A stretch of 64,000 nt of DNA from Candidatus Manganitrophus noduliformans (GTDB taxonomy: Bacteria; Nitrospirota; Nitrospiria; SBBL01; Manganitrophaceae): contig NZ_VTOW01000005.1 of the NCBI RefSeq assembly GCF_012184425.1, forward strand, positions 267,921 to 331,920. Reading direction: 5' to 3'. Each line of letters begins with the position of its first letter. The first letter of the stretch is position 1. This document shows positions 55,784 to 64,000 of this stretch, in pieces. The notes beneath the pieces are model-generated. The model had not been told where the DNA came from, did no database searches, and saw nothing but the letters and a program-made list of their open reading frames with translations. The position numbers and the translations under genes were made by a program.

Positions 55784-56851
55784 ATGAATCAACGGAGCGG
55801 ATCAAGGTGGATCGGCGGAAGCGTCGGCGTATTGGGACTGCTTCTGCTTCTGGCCTGGATGCAGGGGTGGCTGAGCGGGGAGCGGGTTTCTCCGGGGCGT
55901 GAGATTCCCGCCCCGGTCTCCGCGGCGGGCCTGAAAACGGTCCCGGCGCAAGAAAGGGCCGATCCGGTCGTCACCGGTTGGCCGGGTACCGTCGTAGCCA
56001 AAACCAAAGCCGTTCTGTCGGCGCAGATTCCGGCGCGCGTTGTGGAGGTGACGGTTCGGCAGGGTGATCTTGTGAAGAGAGGAACGGTCCTGGTCCGCCT
56101 CGATTCGGAAGAGTCCCTTGCGCGTTTCAAGCAGGCCGAGGCGGCGTGGTCGGGAGCAACAGCCCGCCGCAAGCAGGCGGAAGCGACTTACCGAAGGATG
56201 AAGACGCTGATCGTGGAGGAGGTCGTCGCCCCCCAGCAGTTCGAGGCGGCCGAGGCGGCTTTTCAGACGGCCCAAGCGGAGGAAGAGGCGGCCCGTCGCC
56301 AGCGGGAGGCGGCGGAGGTGGTCTTGGACTTTACGACGGTGACCGCCCCCTTCGACGGCCGGGTGACGCGGAGGGAGGTCGAACCGGGAGAGTTCGCCGC
56401 GCCGGGGCGTCCGCTGCTGGCGCTCGATGCGACCGATCTCTTTCAGCTGGAGACGCCCCTTCCGCTCGCTGAAGAAGGAGCTCTTCAAATCGGCCAGCGC
56501 CATCCGGTCGAGATCGCCGGCCTGCCGGCGATGCAGGGGACGATCGATGAGATCATTCCGGCCGCCGATCCGGAGACCCGGACGGTAACGGTGAAGGTCC
56601 TCCTCCCGAGGGGCGCCGCGGTTCGCTCCGGGCTGTTCGGACGGTTGCTCCTCTCCGGCGTTGCGACGAAGGGGGTCTTTGTTCCGAAGCGCGCCGTCCG
56701 TGAGATCGGTCAGCTTGAAACGGTCCGGGTGCTTGAATCGGGAAGGGTGATCACCCGACATGTCCAGACCGGGCGGGAGGCGGGGGAGGAGATCGAAATT
56801 CTCTCCGGGCTTCGGCCGAACGAGCAGGTTGTTGTGGAAGGGGGCGCTTAA
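55784..56851 (+). CDS. RND efflux periplasmic adaptor
   Basis: This 355-residue membrane fusion protein has an N-terminal hydrophobic anchor (GGSVGVLGLLLLLAWMQGWL), a lipoyl half-motif (IPARVVEVTVRQGDLVKRGTVLVRLD), an alpha hairpin (about residues 100-165), the second half-motif (TVTAPFDGRVTRREVEPGEFAAPGRPLLAL), a beta-barrel and the membrane-proximal domain. A GTG at 55757 could add nine residues; the ATG at 55784 follows GAGAAAGGGG. The pump gene begins 3 bases after its stop. Confidence 0.9.
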   Translation: MNQRSGSRWIGGSVGVLGLLLLLAWMQGWLSGERVSPGREIPAPVSAAGLKTVPAQERADPVVTGWPGTVVAKTKAVLSAQIPARVVEVTVRQGDLVKRGTVLVRLDSEESLARFKQAEAAWSGATARRKQAEATYRRMKTLIVEEVVAPQQFEAAEAAFQTAQAEEEAARRQREAAEVVLDFTTVTAPFDGRVTRREVEPGEFAAPGRPLLALDATDLFQLETPLPLAEEGALQIGQRHPVEIAGLPAMQGTIDEIIPAADPETRTVTVKVLLPRGAAVRSGLFGRLLLSGVATKGVFVPKRAVREIGQLETVRVLESGRVITRHVQTGREAGEEIEILSGLRPNEQVVVEGGA

Positions 56852-56853
56852 GA

Positions 56854-59800
56854 ATGGAAGAGACCCCTCACGGTTGGACATCGAAAATCGTCCGGACCTT
56901 TTTGACCTCGAAATTATCGGTCCTCTTTATCATCGCTTCGTTTTTGGCCGGCGCCGTCGCGTTGATCGCGACCCCGCGGGAGGAGGAGCCGCAAATCGTC
57001 GTCCCGATGGCCGATCTTTTGGTGGAGTGGCCGGGGGCGTCGTCCCAAGAGATCGAGCATTTGGTGACCACGCCGGTGGAGTCGCTTCTTTGGGAGATCG
57101 ACGGCGTCGAAAATGTCTACTCCATCTCGAGGCCGGGACGCTCCCTCTCGACGGTTCGGTTTTATGTCGGCGAAGACCGCGAGCGGAGCATGGTGAAGGT
57201 TTACAACAAGCTCTCCGCGAACACCGATCGACTCCCTCCGGGCGCGCGGGGGATCGTCCTCAAGCCGCGGGAGATGGACGACATCCCATTTCTCACCCTC
57301 GCCCTTCACAGCAACGCCCTGGACGATCATCAGCTTCGGCGAATCGCCGAGGAGCTGGCGGTCCGCCTTCGAGAGGTGCCGCAATCGGGACCGGTCTCTG
57401 TCATCGGCGGACGCGCCCGGCAGGTCCAGATCAATATCAATCCGGTCGCACTGGCGGCGCACGGCCTCACCCTTTCCGACCTCTTCCGCGCCCTTCAGGG
57501 GGCGAATCTCTCTCTCCCGTTGGGAGATCTCACAAAAGAAGGGCATCAGTTCCTGTTGGAAGGGGGAAGCACCCTTCGCTCGGCGGCGGACGTTTCGGCC
57601 ACCGTGATCCGTGCCGAGAAAGACAAGGCGGTCCGGGTCGGCGACATCGCCGAGGTCGTCGACGGTCCTCAGGAGGTGACCCATTACACCCGCATCGGCT
57701 TCGGTCCTGGGGAGGAAAAGGAACCGGTTGACACGCAACCGGCGGTGATGGTGGCGGTCGCAAAGCAGAAGGGATCGAATGCCGTTTCGGTCGCGGAGGC
57801 CCTTCTGCATAAGGCCGACGCGTTGAAAGGGACGGTGATTCCGGAAGAGGTTCAGGTCACCGTCGTGAGAAACAATGGGGAGACCGCCGATGAGAAGGTC
57901 AACGACCTGGTCAAGCATCTCCTCTTGGCGATCGCGACGATCCTGGTTTTGATCGCACTCGCCCTCGGTCCCCGGGAGGCGTTGATCGTCGCGCTGGCCG
58001 TCCCGATGACCCTGGCGATCACACTCCTGGCCGATTACGCCCTGGGATACACGATCAACCGGGTGACCCTCTTCGCGTTGATCCTTTCGCTCGGTCTGCT
58101 GGTCGATGACCCGATCGTCGATGTCGAGAACATCCATCGCCACTTCAAGCTCAAGCGGCTTCCGCCGCTTCAGGCGACGCTGGCGGCGGTGGAGGAGGTC
58201 CGGCCGCCGACGATCCTGGCGACCTTCACCGTCATCCTCTCTTTCCTCTCGATGTATTTCATCACCGGGATGATGGGGCCGTACATGCGGCCGATGCCGT
58301 TCAATATCACGGTAGTCATGCTGATGTCGCTTGTCGTCGCCTTTACGGTCACCCCCTGGGCCACCTATCACCTTCTCAAGGGGGAGTACGGGAAAAAGGA
58401 GGCGGCGCCCCCGCCGCTGGAAGAGAGCCGGACCTATCGGCTCTACCGGCGGATCATGATGCCGCTGCTTCATCGGAAAAAATGGCGGCGTCTCTTTTGG
58501 GCGGCCCTGATCGCAATGCTCGCCCTCTCCTTTCTCCTGGCCGGAATGCGTTGGGTGCCGATGAAGATGCTCCCGTTCGACAATAAAAACGAGCTGCAAC
58601 TGCTGATCGATCTGCCGGAGGGAAGCCCGCTGGAGGAGACCGACCGGGCGGCCGCCGCCTTCACCGACTATTTGCGGACCGTCTCGGAGGTGGAGAACGT
58701 TCAGATCTACGTCGGGACCGCCTCTCCCGTCGATTTCAACGGGTTCGTCCGCCACTACGATCTGCGACAGCAAGCCAATCAGGCCGATCTTCGGATCAAC
58801 CTCCTCCCGAAAGAGCGGCGGGTGGCCCAGAGCCACGCGATCGCCCTTCGACTCCGACCCGACCTGGAAAAGATCGCCCAAGACCATCAGGCCCGGATCA
58901 AAATCGTGGAGGTGCCGCCCGGCCCGCCGGTCCTCGCCGGGGTGGTCGCGGAGGTGACCGTTCCGGTCGATGCGACCCTTGCGGAGCAGATCTCCGTTGT
59001 AGAAGAGGTCCGGCAGGCTTTTTCCGAAACAGCCGGGGTGGTCGACGTCGATGACGGGATCGAGGCCGACCAGGGGAAGATTCACTTCGACGTTGACGCC
59101 GAAAAGGCGGCGCTCCATCGGATCTCGGTTGAGGAGATCGCCCGAACCCTGCAGGCGGCGATCGGCGGGGCCCCGGCGGGGATCGTCCACCGCCCGGCCG
59201 AGCGAAATCCTCTCCCGATCGTTATTCGCCTCCCGCGGGAGGGGCGGGTCCGGCCCGAAGACTTTCGCGGAATATTTATGAGAAACCCAAACGGAAGGAA
59301 TATCCCACTCGCCGAATTGGTCTCCGTTCGAACCGCGATCGAAGACAAAACGATTTATCACAAAGATTTAAAGCGGGTCCATTTCGTCACCGGCGAGATG
59401 GCGGGGCGCAGTCCGGTGGAGGCGATCATCGACCTGACCCGCCGCTTCAAGGAGCGGCCGCTGCCGCGGGGATACGCGCTGACGTTTACCGGGGAAGGGG
59501 AGTGGCAGATCACCGTCGATGTGTTTCGCGATCTGGGAATCGCCTTCTTCGCCGCCCTGGCGGCGATCTACATCCTTCTGGTTGCGTGGACCGGCTCCAT
59601 GGTGATTCCGCTCGTGATGATGGCGGCGATTCCGTTGACGATGATCGGCATTATGCCCGGCTTTTATTTATTGAATCTTCTTTTTGCGAATCCCGTCGGC
59701 CCCTATGAGAACCCGATCTTTTTTACCGCGACGGCGATGATCGGAATGATCGCCCTGGCGGGGATCGTCATCCGGAACTCGATTATTCTGATCGACTTCA

Positions 59801-60135
59801 TCCAGATGGCGGAGTTAGAAGGCCGGTCGCCGGACGAGGCCATCGTCGAAGCCGGCGCCGTCCGCCTTCGGCCGATCTTGTTGACGGCGGGGGCGGCGAT
59901 GCTCGGATCGTGGGTCATCACCTTGGACCCGATCTTTTCCGGGCTCGCCTGGTCGTTTATCTTCGGGATTTTTGCTTCGACCCTCTTTACCCTCCTGGTC
60001 ATTCCGCTTCTCTACTTCACGATTTATGGGGGAAAGGGGAAGGAGACCGTCCAGGAAAAATCAGCGGCGCCTCCCGAATCGATCGAGCCCGACATGCGGG
60101 CCCTTCGGGACATCGCCGAAGAAGTCAGGAGGTGA
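56854..60135 (+). CDS. RND-family efflux pump, inner-membrane component
   Basis: This 1093-residue transporter of the AcrB/MexB superfamily has TM1 at about residues 22-38 and a first periplasmic loop (EEEPQIVVPMADLLVEWPGASSQEIEHLVTTPVESLL). The first TM bundle has GLLVDDPIVDVENIHRHFK (family proton-relay Asp pair D-D). The second periplasmic loop and second bundle end AGIVIRNSIILIDFIQMAE. Sequence character is nearer the less-studied "acriflavin resistance" HAE-2-like group than AcrB itself. No outer-membrane TolC gene is nearby. The substrate is unknown. Confidence 0.93.
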   Translation: MEETPHGWTSKIVRTFLTSKLSVLFIIASFLAGAVALIATPREEEPQIVVPMADLLVEWPGASSQEIEHLVTTPVESLLWEIDGVENVYSISRPGRSLSTVRFYVGEDRERSMVKVYNKLSANTDRLPPGARGIVLKPREMDDIPFLTLALHSNALDDHQLRRIAEELAVRLREVPQSGPVSVIGGRARQVQININPVALAAHGLTLSDLFRALQGANLSLPLGDLTKEGHQFLLEGGSTLRSAADVSATVIRAEKDKAVRVGDIAEVVDGPQEVTHYTRIGFGPGEEKEPVDTQPAVMVAVAKQKGSNAVSVAEALLHKADALKGTVIPEEVQVTVVRNNGETADEKVNDLVKHLLLAIATILVLIALALGPREALIVALAVPMTLAITLLADYALGYTINRVTLFALILSLGLLVDDPIVDVENIHRHFKLKRLPPLQATLAAVEEVRPPTILATFTVILSFLSMYFITGMMGPYMRPMPFNITVVMLMSLVVAFTVTPWATYHLLKGEYGKKEAAPPPLEESRTYRLYRRIMMPLLHRKKWRRLFWAALIAMLALSFLLAGMRWVPMKMLPFDNKNELQLLIDLPEGSPLEETDRAAAAFTDYLRTVSEVENVQIYVGTASPVDFNGFVRHYDLRQQANQADLRINLLPKERRVAQSHAIALRLRPDLEKIAQDHQARIKIVEVPPGPPVLAGVVAEVTVPVDATLAEQISVVEEVRQAFSETAGVVDVDDGIEADQGKIHFDVDAEKAALHRISVEEIARTLQAAIGGAPAGIVHRPAERNPLPIVIRLPREGRVRPEDFRGIFMRNPNGRNIPLAELVSVRTAIEDKTIYHKDLKRVHFVTGEMAGRSPVEAIIDLTRRFKERPLPRGYALTFTGEGEWQITVDVFRDLGIAFFAALAAIYILLVAWTGSMVIPLVMMAAIPLTMIGIMPGFYLLNLLFANPVGPYENPIFFTATAMIGMIALAGIVIRNSIILIDFIQMAELEGRSPDEAIVEAGAVRLRPILLTAGAAMLGSWVITLDPIFSGLAWSFIFGIFASTLFTLLVIPLLYFTIYGGKGKETVQEKSAAPPESIEPDMRALRDIAEEVRR

Positions 60136-60138
60136 ATC

Positions 60139-60327
60139 ATGGATGTGAATGCGTCGATTCGATTGATTGCCGGCACGTTTGTTCTCGTCAGCGTGGCGCT
60201 CGGTTATTGGGTGAGCCCATATTGGTTTCTCTTCACCGCGTTTGTCGGAGCGAACCTGGTCCAGTCGGCTTTTTCCGGAACCTGCCCGATGATGTTCTTC
60301 TTGAGGAAGTGCGGCGTTCGGGGATAA
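60139..60327 (+). CDS. DUF2892 inner-membrane protein
   Basis: This 62-residue protein has two membrane helices (SIRLIAGTFVLVSVALGYWVS and WFLFTAFVGANLVQSAF) and the family end GTCPMMFFLRKCGV with two cysteines. CAGGAGGTGAATC precedes the ATG, 3 bases after the RND gene, so it is part of that operon. DUF2892 modules occur alone or fused to rhodanese domains (YgaP); the function is unknown. Confidence 0.88.
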   Translation: MDVNASIRLIAGTFVLVSVALGYWVSPYWFLFTAFVGANLVQSAFSGTCPMMFFLRKCGVRG

Positions 60328-60378
60328 CGGAACAGGGTATCGAGCGGGGAACCTGCAAAGTAAAACGGATCTCAGGAA

Positions 60379-60424
60379 ACACCTCCTTCGGGGGATTGTC
60401 CTTTTTTACAGGTTATTTGATGAT
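60379..60424 (+). promoter_or_regulatory. Palindrome-type promoter of the di-heme peroxidase gene
   Basis: AACACCTCC-TTC-GGGGGA, -35 TTGTCC (60396-60401), exactly 17 bp, -10 GATGAT (60419-60424). The leader to the ATG at 60541 is about 110 bases and has no gene. Confidence 0.65.
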
Positions 60425-60540
60425 GGAAAACAGCGGAGCGGTGATCCTCTCCGGGATTGCCTCGCTTCCCGGCTCGAGCCGATCGGTATCGGACGCAAAG
60501 CAATCATCGGTTGCTTGAAACCAAAAAAGGAGAAATCAAG

Positions 60541-61590
60541 ATGAGACGATTCATCCTCTTTCAGTTTAGCTCGGTTTGGGTTTTGGTCTTTCTGATAACC
60601 GCGCCGGCTTTTGGACAGGAGGCCGACCTGATCCGGCAGGCCGGCAATTTCTTCAAGCCGCTTCCGGAGAAACTCTCGGCGCCGGAGAATAACCCGGCCA
60701 CCCCCGAGAAGGTGCTCCTGGGGCAGATGCTTTTTTTCGAGCCGCGCCTCTCGAAGAGCGGCGCGATCAGCTGCAACAGCTGCCATAACCTGATCACCGG
60801 CGGGGTTGATAATCTCCCCACCTCGCCCGGACACATGGGCCAGCTGGGGGGAAGAAACTCCCCGACGGTCCTGAATGCGGGGGTGCAGTTCGCCCAATTC
60901 TGGGACGGGCGCGCCGCCTCGCTGGAAGATCAAGCGAAAGGGCCGATCCTCAATCCGGTGGAGATGGCGATGCCCGATGAATCGTCGGTCCTGGCGCGAC
61001 TGCGCTCCATTCCGGAATATGTCGCCCTCTTCAAAAAAGCCTTTCCGGGGGAGAAAGAGCCGCTCACGTACGACAACGTCGCCAAGGCGATTGCCGCCTT
61101 CGAGCGGACCCTCTTGACCCCTTCGCGGTTCGACGATTTTTTGAAGGGAAACGCAAAGGCCCTGACCGACGCGGAAAAGAAGGGGCTCCAACTGGTCATC
61201 CAGAAGGGGTGTATCGCCTGCCATAACGGCGTCGGCGCCGGAGGGGGCCAGTACCAAAAATTCGGGATCGCCGAGCCCTACGCGTCGAGCGACGACCCGG
61301 GAAGGTTCAACGTGACGAAGAAAGAGACCGACCGCTTCATCTTCAAGGTCCCTCTCTGGAGAAACGTCACCCGCACCGCCCCTTATTTTCATGACGGCGC
61401 GGTCTGGGATCTTCGGGAAGCGGTCCGGACGATGGGAAAGCTTCAGCTGAAGATCAATTTGACGGAGGAAGAGATCGACCTGATCGTCGCCTTCCTCCAC
61501 TCCCTGGAGGGAACCGTTCCCGAGGCGGCCTTGAAGCTGCCGGTGCTTCCGACCTCGGCGTCCGCCACTCCGAAACCGGTTCTAAAGTAG
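60541..61590 (+). CDS. Di-heme cytochrome c peroxidase (MauG/CcpA family)
   Basis: This 349-residue periplasmic enzyme has a signal peptide (FILFQFSSVWVLVFLITAPAFG, cleavage near residue 25). Heme sites are CNSCH (78-82) and CIACH (224-228), with the usual stretches LGQMLFFEPRLS, LNAGVQFAQFWDGRAASLEDQAKGPILNPVEM and KVPLWRNVTRTAPYFHDGAVWDL. It reduces hydrogen peroxide with electrons from a c-type cytochrome. The ATG follows AAAAAAGGAGAAATCAAG. The short C-terminal Pro/Ala/Ser tail is extra to the family. Confidence 0.93.
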   Translation: MRRFILFQFSSVWVLVFLITAPAFGQEADLIRQAGNFFKPLPEKLSAPENNPATPEKVLLGQMLFFEPRLSKSGAISCNSCHNLITGGVDNLPTSPGHMGQLGGRNSPTVLNAGVQFAQFWDGRAASLEDQAKGPILNPVEMAMPDESSVLARLRSIPEYVALFKKAFPGEKEPLTYDNVAKAIAAFERTLLTPSRFDDFLKGNAKALTDAEKKGLQLVIQKGCIACHNGVGAGGGQYQKFGIAEPYASSDDPGRFNVTKKETDRFIFKVPLWRNVTRTAPYFHDGAVWDLREAVRTMGKLQLKINLTEEEIDLIVAFLHSLEGTVPEAALKLPVLPTSASATPKPVLK

Positions 61591-61599
61591 AACGGCCCG

Positions 61600-61632
61600 G
61601 TGTGGAGAGGGCTCAGCGGGATCTCTCCACAC
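61600..61632 (+). terminator. Hairpin after the di-heme peroxidase gene
   Basis: GTGTGGAGAG and its exact complement CTCTCCACAC surround a 13-base loop, starting 9 bases past the stop codon. There is no T-run, so this may be a processing or attenuation hairpin. Confidence 0.5.
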
Positions 61633-61669
61633 TCGGCAAGTGAAGTCCTTCAGCAAGAGAGGAGAGGCG

Positions 61670-62440
61670 ATGAAAGTAATTTTATGGGCGGCGGTGCTAT
61701 TCGTGATTTGGACGGCCGGTGTTTCGGAGGCGGTTGAGACAAAGGTGATCGTCCGGGCGAAGTCGAAAGATGCCAAGTTCATCGGCTCCTCAATGGGAGG
61801 GGCGAGGGTGGTGATCAGAGAGAGCGACACCGGCGCCCTCCTTCGAGAGGGTTTCACCTCGGGAGGGACCGGGGACACCGAGAAGTTGATGGTCGAGCCG
61901 ATCCAACGCGGCGTCCCCCTCTCCGATGCCACCGCGGCGAAATACGAAACCACCCTGGAGATCGATCGTCCGACCCGAATCACGGTCGAAGTCTCGGCCC
62001 CGGCCGCGCCGCTCCAATCGACCTCGCGGAGCAGCACCGAGGTTTGGCTGATCCCAGGGAAGGATCTGACCGGAGATGGGATCATTTTGGAGATCCCCGG
62101 ATTCGCCGTCACGCTCTTCTCCCCGCAGATTACGGAGGGATTCAAACTGACAGGGGAGAAGGCAACAATTCCGATCCGGGCCAACATCGTCATGATGTGC
62201 GGCTGCCCGATCACGCCGGGAGGGCTTTGGGATGCCGATCAGTACGAGGTGAAAGCGCTCCTCCGGCGCAACGGGAAGCCGCTCGAACCGCTCCCCCTGA
62301 CCTATGCGAACAAGAAGAATACCTTTGAAGGGACCCTGGAGGTCTCTCAAGATGGGGTTTACGAAATCTCCGTGTATGCATACGACCCGCGCACGGGGAA
62401 TACCGGCGTCGATCAGACGACGATCCTTGTCTCTCGATGA
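61670..62440 (+). CDS. Secreted protein of unknown function
   Basis: This 256-residue protein has a signal peptide (VILWAAVLFVIWTAGVSEA). The mature part is beta-rich: a domain with GARVVIRESDTGALLREGFTSGGTGDTEKLMVEPI, a middle EVWLIPGKDLTGDGIILEIPGFAVTLFSP, and then MMCGCPITPGGLWDADQYEVKALLRRNGKP. The end looks like an Ig-like strand set (FEGTLEVSQDGVYEISVYAYDP). The C-G-C pair is its only thiol feature. I recognise no named family. GAGAGGAGAGGCG precedes the ATG. It directly follows the peroxidase gene and may form a unit with it. Confidence 0.75.
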   Translation: MKVILWAAVLFVIWTAGVSEAVETKVIVRAKSKDAKFIGSSMGGARVVIRESDTGALLREGFTSGGTGDTEKLMVEPIQRGVPLSDATAAKYETTLEIDRPTRITVEVSAPAAPLQSTSRSSTEVWLIPGKDLTGDGIILEIPGFAVTLFSPQITEGFKLTGEKATIPIRANIVMMCGCPITPGGLWDADQYEVKALLRRNGKPLEPLPLTYANKKNTFEGTLEVSQDGVYEISVYAYDPRTGNTGVDQTTILVSR

Positions 62441-62573
62441 ATTTCTGGCCCGATTCGGCCGCCGGCAATCGAAAAGGAGATCAAGCGGGACCGTTTCCGG
62501 CTTCAATCGCTCGGGAGCGGGCATTGATCGTACCGGGCGCTTTTAATACAATAACATCATGGAGGGAACGACC

Positions 62574-62804
62574 ATGTATGAACGAAATGTATGCGGCGCG
62601 GACAGATCCGTTCGGATGATCCTCGGGGTGATTTTCGCCGCCCTTGGACTCTTTTTCGTCGGATCGGCCGTCGCCAAGGGGATTTTCTTCGCGCTGGCGG
62701 CGATCGCGTTCATCACCGCCTTGACAGGCTTCTGCCCGCTCAACAAACTGCTCGGCCTCAATACCTGCAAAAGACCGGTTTGGGTCAGAAAGTCGACAGA
62801 CTGA
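62574..62804 (+). CDS. DUF2892 membrane protein (YgaP-TM type)
   Basis: This 76-residue protein has MYERNVCGADRSVRMILGVIFAALGLFFVGSAVAKGIFFALAAIAFITALTGFCPLNKLLGLNTC, the conserved DUF2892 pattern with two membrane helices and the GFCPLN...C end. The ATG at 62574 follows GGAGGGAACGACC; an ATG at 62559 precedes that site and is rejected. It is the second DUF2892 gene of the window, from a different subgroup than the one at 60139. Confidence 0.9.
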   Translation: MYERNVCGADRSVRMILGVIFAALGLFFVGSAVAKGIFFALAAIAFITALTGFCPLNKLLGLNTCKRPVWVRKSTD

Positions 62805-62904
62805 TTTCTCCCCCCGGCTTCTCTGTGTTGTTCTCTGTTGTGTCGATGTGATGTTTTTTGTCTTATTGTTCTTCCCGAGTTGAGGGAGGAATTTCGATCA
62901 TTTC

Positions 62905-63735
62905 CTAGAAGCGGTAGCCGATCCCTCCGGAAATAAAGTTGTCGGTGTAATTTTCCAGATCACTCACGACAAAAGAGTAGGCATACCCCAATCGAAGGTA
63001 GATCCGTCTGTAGAGGTCCTGATCCCAATCGACTGACAGAATATGCGCCGTCGTGTCCGTTTTTAGAACGACCTGGTTCGTTCCGAAGGTGTCGGAGGGA
63101 CGTTTCCCCTTCCCGCCCGGTGAGGTCGGCGCCGTCGCCGTCTGGTAAAAGGGACTTTGGCTGAAATTTGCGGCATAGCCGAAGGTCAGGTAGGAATCGG
63201 ATCGCACCTTGATCTCTCCGCTGACGCCGAGCCGGTGGGAATCGTAGCTGAAAACCGATTCTTCCGCGTCGTTCCGGGTATACCGGTAGGCCGCCCTCGC
63301 GGAAAACGCCGGAGAGATTCGATCCCTTACCGAAATCAGGGCTCCGTAAACGGTTGCATCCCGGTCGGAATCGCCGTAGTAGCGAACCCCCCCGCGTGGG
63401 GAGAGATGGATCAGGGTGGTGTCGGTGATCGAATAGAGGAAGCCGGCCTTGGCGGTGAGCGCGCTCACGGTAAGATCGCTGAAATCGGCAAAGTAGCTCC
63501 CCTCATAACCGCCGTCGAGATAGAGGCTCCCTTTTTCAAAAACCTTTTTCGAAACGCCGAGTAAGACCCACGTCGAAGCAAAGGCCGCTCCCTCCTTTTG
63601 ATCCCCCGAAGCGTTGTTCAGGTTGTCGTCATATCCTCCCCCCGCGCCGAGATCGAGCATAGGCTCGGCCGATTCCGCAAAGGACACCCCGGAAAACAGA
63701 ATGAGCAAGGAGAGCAGCCGTCCGATTCGTTTCAT
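62905..63735 (-). CDS. Outer-membrane beta-barrel protein
   Basis: This 276-residue protein has a signal peptide (RIGRLLSLLILFSGVSFAESA). The mature part starts MLDLGAGGGYDDNLNNAS and is a run of alternating amphipathic strands (ISPAFSARAAYRYTRNDAEE, SYLTFGYAANFSQSP, RIYLRLGYAYSFVVSDLE) with a C-terminal Phe (GIGYRF), the Bam signature. About 10-12 strands are expected. The ATG at 63735 follows CCAAGGAAATTGCG; the longer frame adds 55 residues of arginine-rich non-coding sequence. It might be a porin or adhesion-type barrel. Confidence 0.85.
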   Translation of the reverse strand: MKRIGRLLSLLILFSGVSFAESAEPMLDLGAGGGYDDNLNNASGDQKEGAAFASTWVLLGVSKKVFEKGSLYLDGGYEGSYFADFSDLTVSALTAKAGFLYSITDTTLIHLSPRGGVRYYGDSDRDATVYGALISVRDRISPAFSARAAYRYTRNDAEESVFSYDSHRLGVSGEIKVRSDSYLTFGYAANFSQSPFYQTATAPTSPGGKGKRPSDTFGTNQVVLKTDTTAHILSVDWDQDLYRRIYLRLGYAYSFVVSDLENYTDNFISGGIGYRF

Positions 63736-63757
63736 CGCAATTTCCTTGGAAGAGAAC

Positions 63758-63788
63758 CGGGGGAAAAGGCGATCGCCTTTTTCCCCCG
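63758..63788 (-). promoter_or_regulatory. 31-bp palindrome in the leader of the outer-membrane gene
   Basis: GGGGGAAAAGGCGATCGCC and its complement form a nearly perfect palindrome centred on GGCGATCGCC, ending about 10-15 bases before the ribosome site of the barrel gene. It can form a very strong mRNA hairpin or bind a dimeric regulator. Confidence 0.55.
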
Positions 63789-63950
63789 CCCTTATCGAGA
63801 GCCCCCTTTTTCGGCGCCGCCTCCCTTGGAACCCCGTTCGTGTTCCATCTCCCGGCGTTCCGATTCCATCATTTGTAAAAACCAAGATTTGATCTGACAT
63901 TTTATGTTGGGGTTCCTGGATGTTTGGTTTCTCCTGATTGTCAGATCGTC

Positions 63951-64000
63951 TTATGCGACGAGCATCTTCTCCTTGGCCAGAGGCAGACTGTCGATGAATG
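63951..64000 (-). CDS. 3' end of an unidentified gene (start outside window)
   Basis: The minus-strand frame entering the window reads FIDSLPLAKEKMLVA and then stops (TAA at 63951). The amino-acid pattern is protein-like but too short to name. It would be read in the same direction as the barrel gene and end about 215 bases before that gene's start. Confidence 0.4.
   Translation of the reverse strand, partial: FIDSLPLAKEKMLVA

Noticed and set aside
56914..59361. 815-codon minus-strand frame opposite the RND pump
   Set aside because: It is a high-GC shadow: the product is Asp/Arg/His-rich without any recognisable fold, and the RND gene on the other strand is unambiguous.

Overview
The window is about 64 kb of moderately GC-rich bacterial chromosome. 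It is gene-dense, with many short overlaps between co-directional genes. The gene content suggests a Gram-negative, respiratory, probably chemolithotrophic bacterium. It includes a group 3b-type NAD(P)-linked [NiFe] hydrogenase, c-type cytochromes, a di-heme peroxidase, an RND pump and an outer-membrane barrel, and many two-component proteins. Nitrospirota would fit, but that is inference: no rRNA, tRNA or other phylogenetic marker is present.

Layout. Positions 1-9.9 kb hold the 3' end of a uridine phosphorylase gene, signalling genes (REC-PilZ regulator, REC-PAS kinase, and an RR-arsC-RR operon), a flippase/acyltransferase pair, two small cysteine proteins and a CBS protein. Positions 9.9-16.6 kb hold a MerR-like regulator and a seven-gene operon: acyl-CoA synthetase-like ligase, pyruvate dehydrogenase E1alpha, E1beta and E2, acyl carrier protein, Rieske ferredoxin and thioredoxin-like protein. 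Positions 16.9-21.5 kb hold a PAS histidine kinase and katG, the latter flanked by short repeats. Positions 21.6-27.4 kb hold a copper efflux locus (copB-copA-copZ) with a cysteine-tailed ECF sigma factor. Positions 27.8-32.1 kb hold a MacAB-like ABC exporter. Positions 32.2-41.1 kb form a proteostasis and stress island: Lon-like protease, FtsH, FmdB-like protein, YbaK, UspA, di-heme cytochrome c, NTF2-like protein, HPF-cold-shock fusion, phosphoribosyltransferase and BCAM0308-like protein. Positions 41.2-53.6 kb are one hydrogenase operon read leftward: hydB-hydG-hydD-hydA-protease-hypA-hypF-hypC-hypD-(four-helix protein)-(insert)-hypE. Positions 53.6-55.7 kb hold CBS, hemerythrin, Hsp20 and a LuxR-type regulator. 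Positions 55.8-63.7 kb hold an RND efflux pair, DUF2892 proteins, a MauG/CcpA-type peroxidase, a secreted protein of unknown function and an outer-membrane protein.

Three structural signals stand out. (1) Nine promoters share a GC-rich palindrome (ACCCCC-TTC-GGGGG type) abutting a TTGTCY-like -35, followed by exactly 17 bp and a CAARAT-like -10. They precede the PDH operon, the ABC exporter, Lon-like, FtsH, the HPF operon, hemerythrin-CBS, Hsp20, the di-heme peroxidase and a secreted protein. This looks like one stress or energy-limitation regulon. (2) Most non-overlapping gene junctions of the hydrogenase operon carry an approximately 80-bp hairpin built of 7-bp CATTTnn units. The hairpin begins at or near the upstream stop codon and usually supplies the next start codon. 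(3) The copper operon has two tandem ECF-type promoters (GTAACC-N15-CGTCTA) exactly 56 bp apart, next to an ECF sigma factor with a six-cysteine tail.
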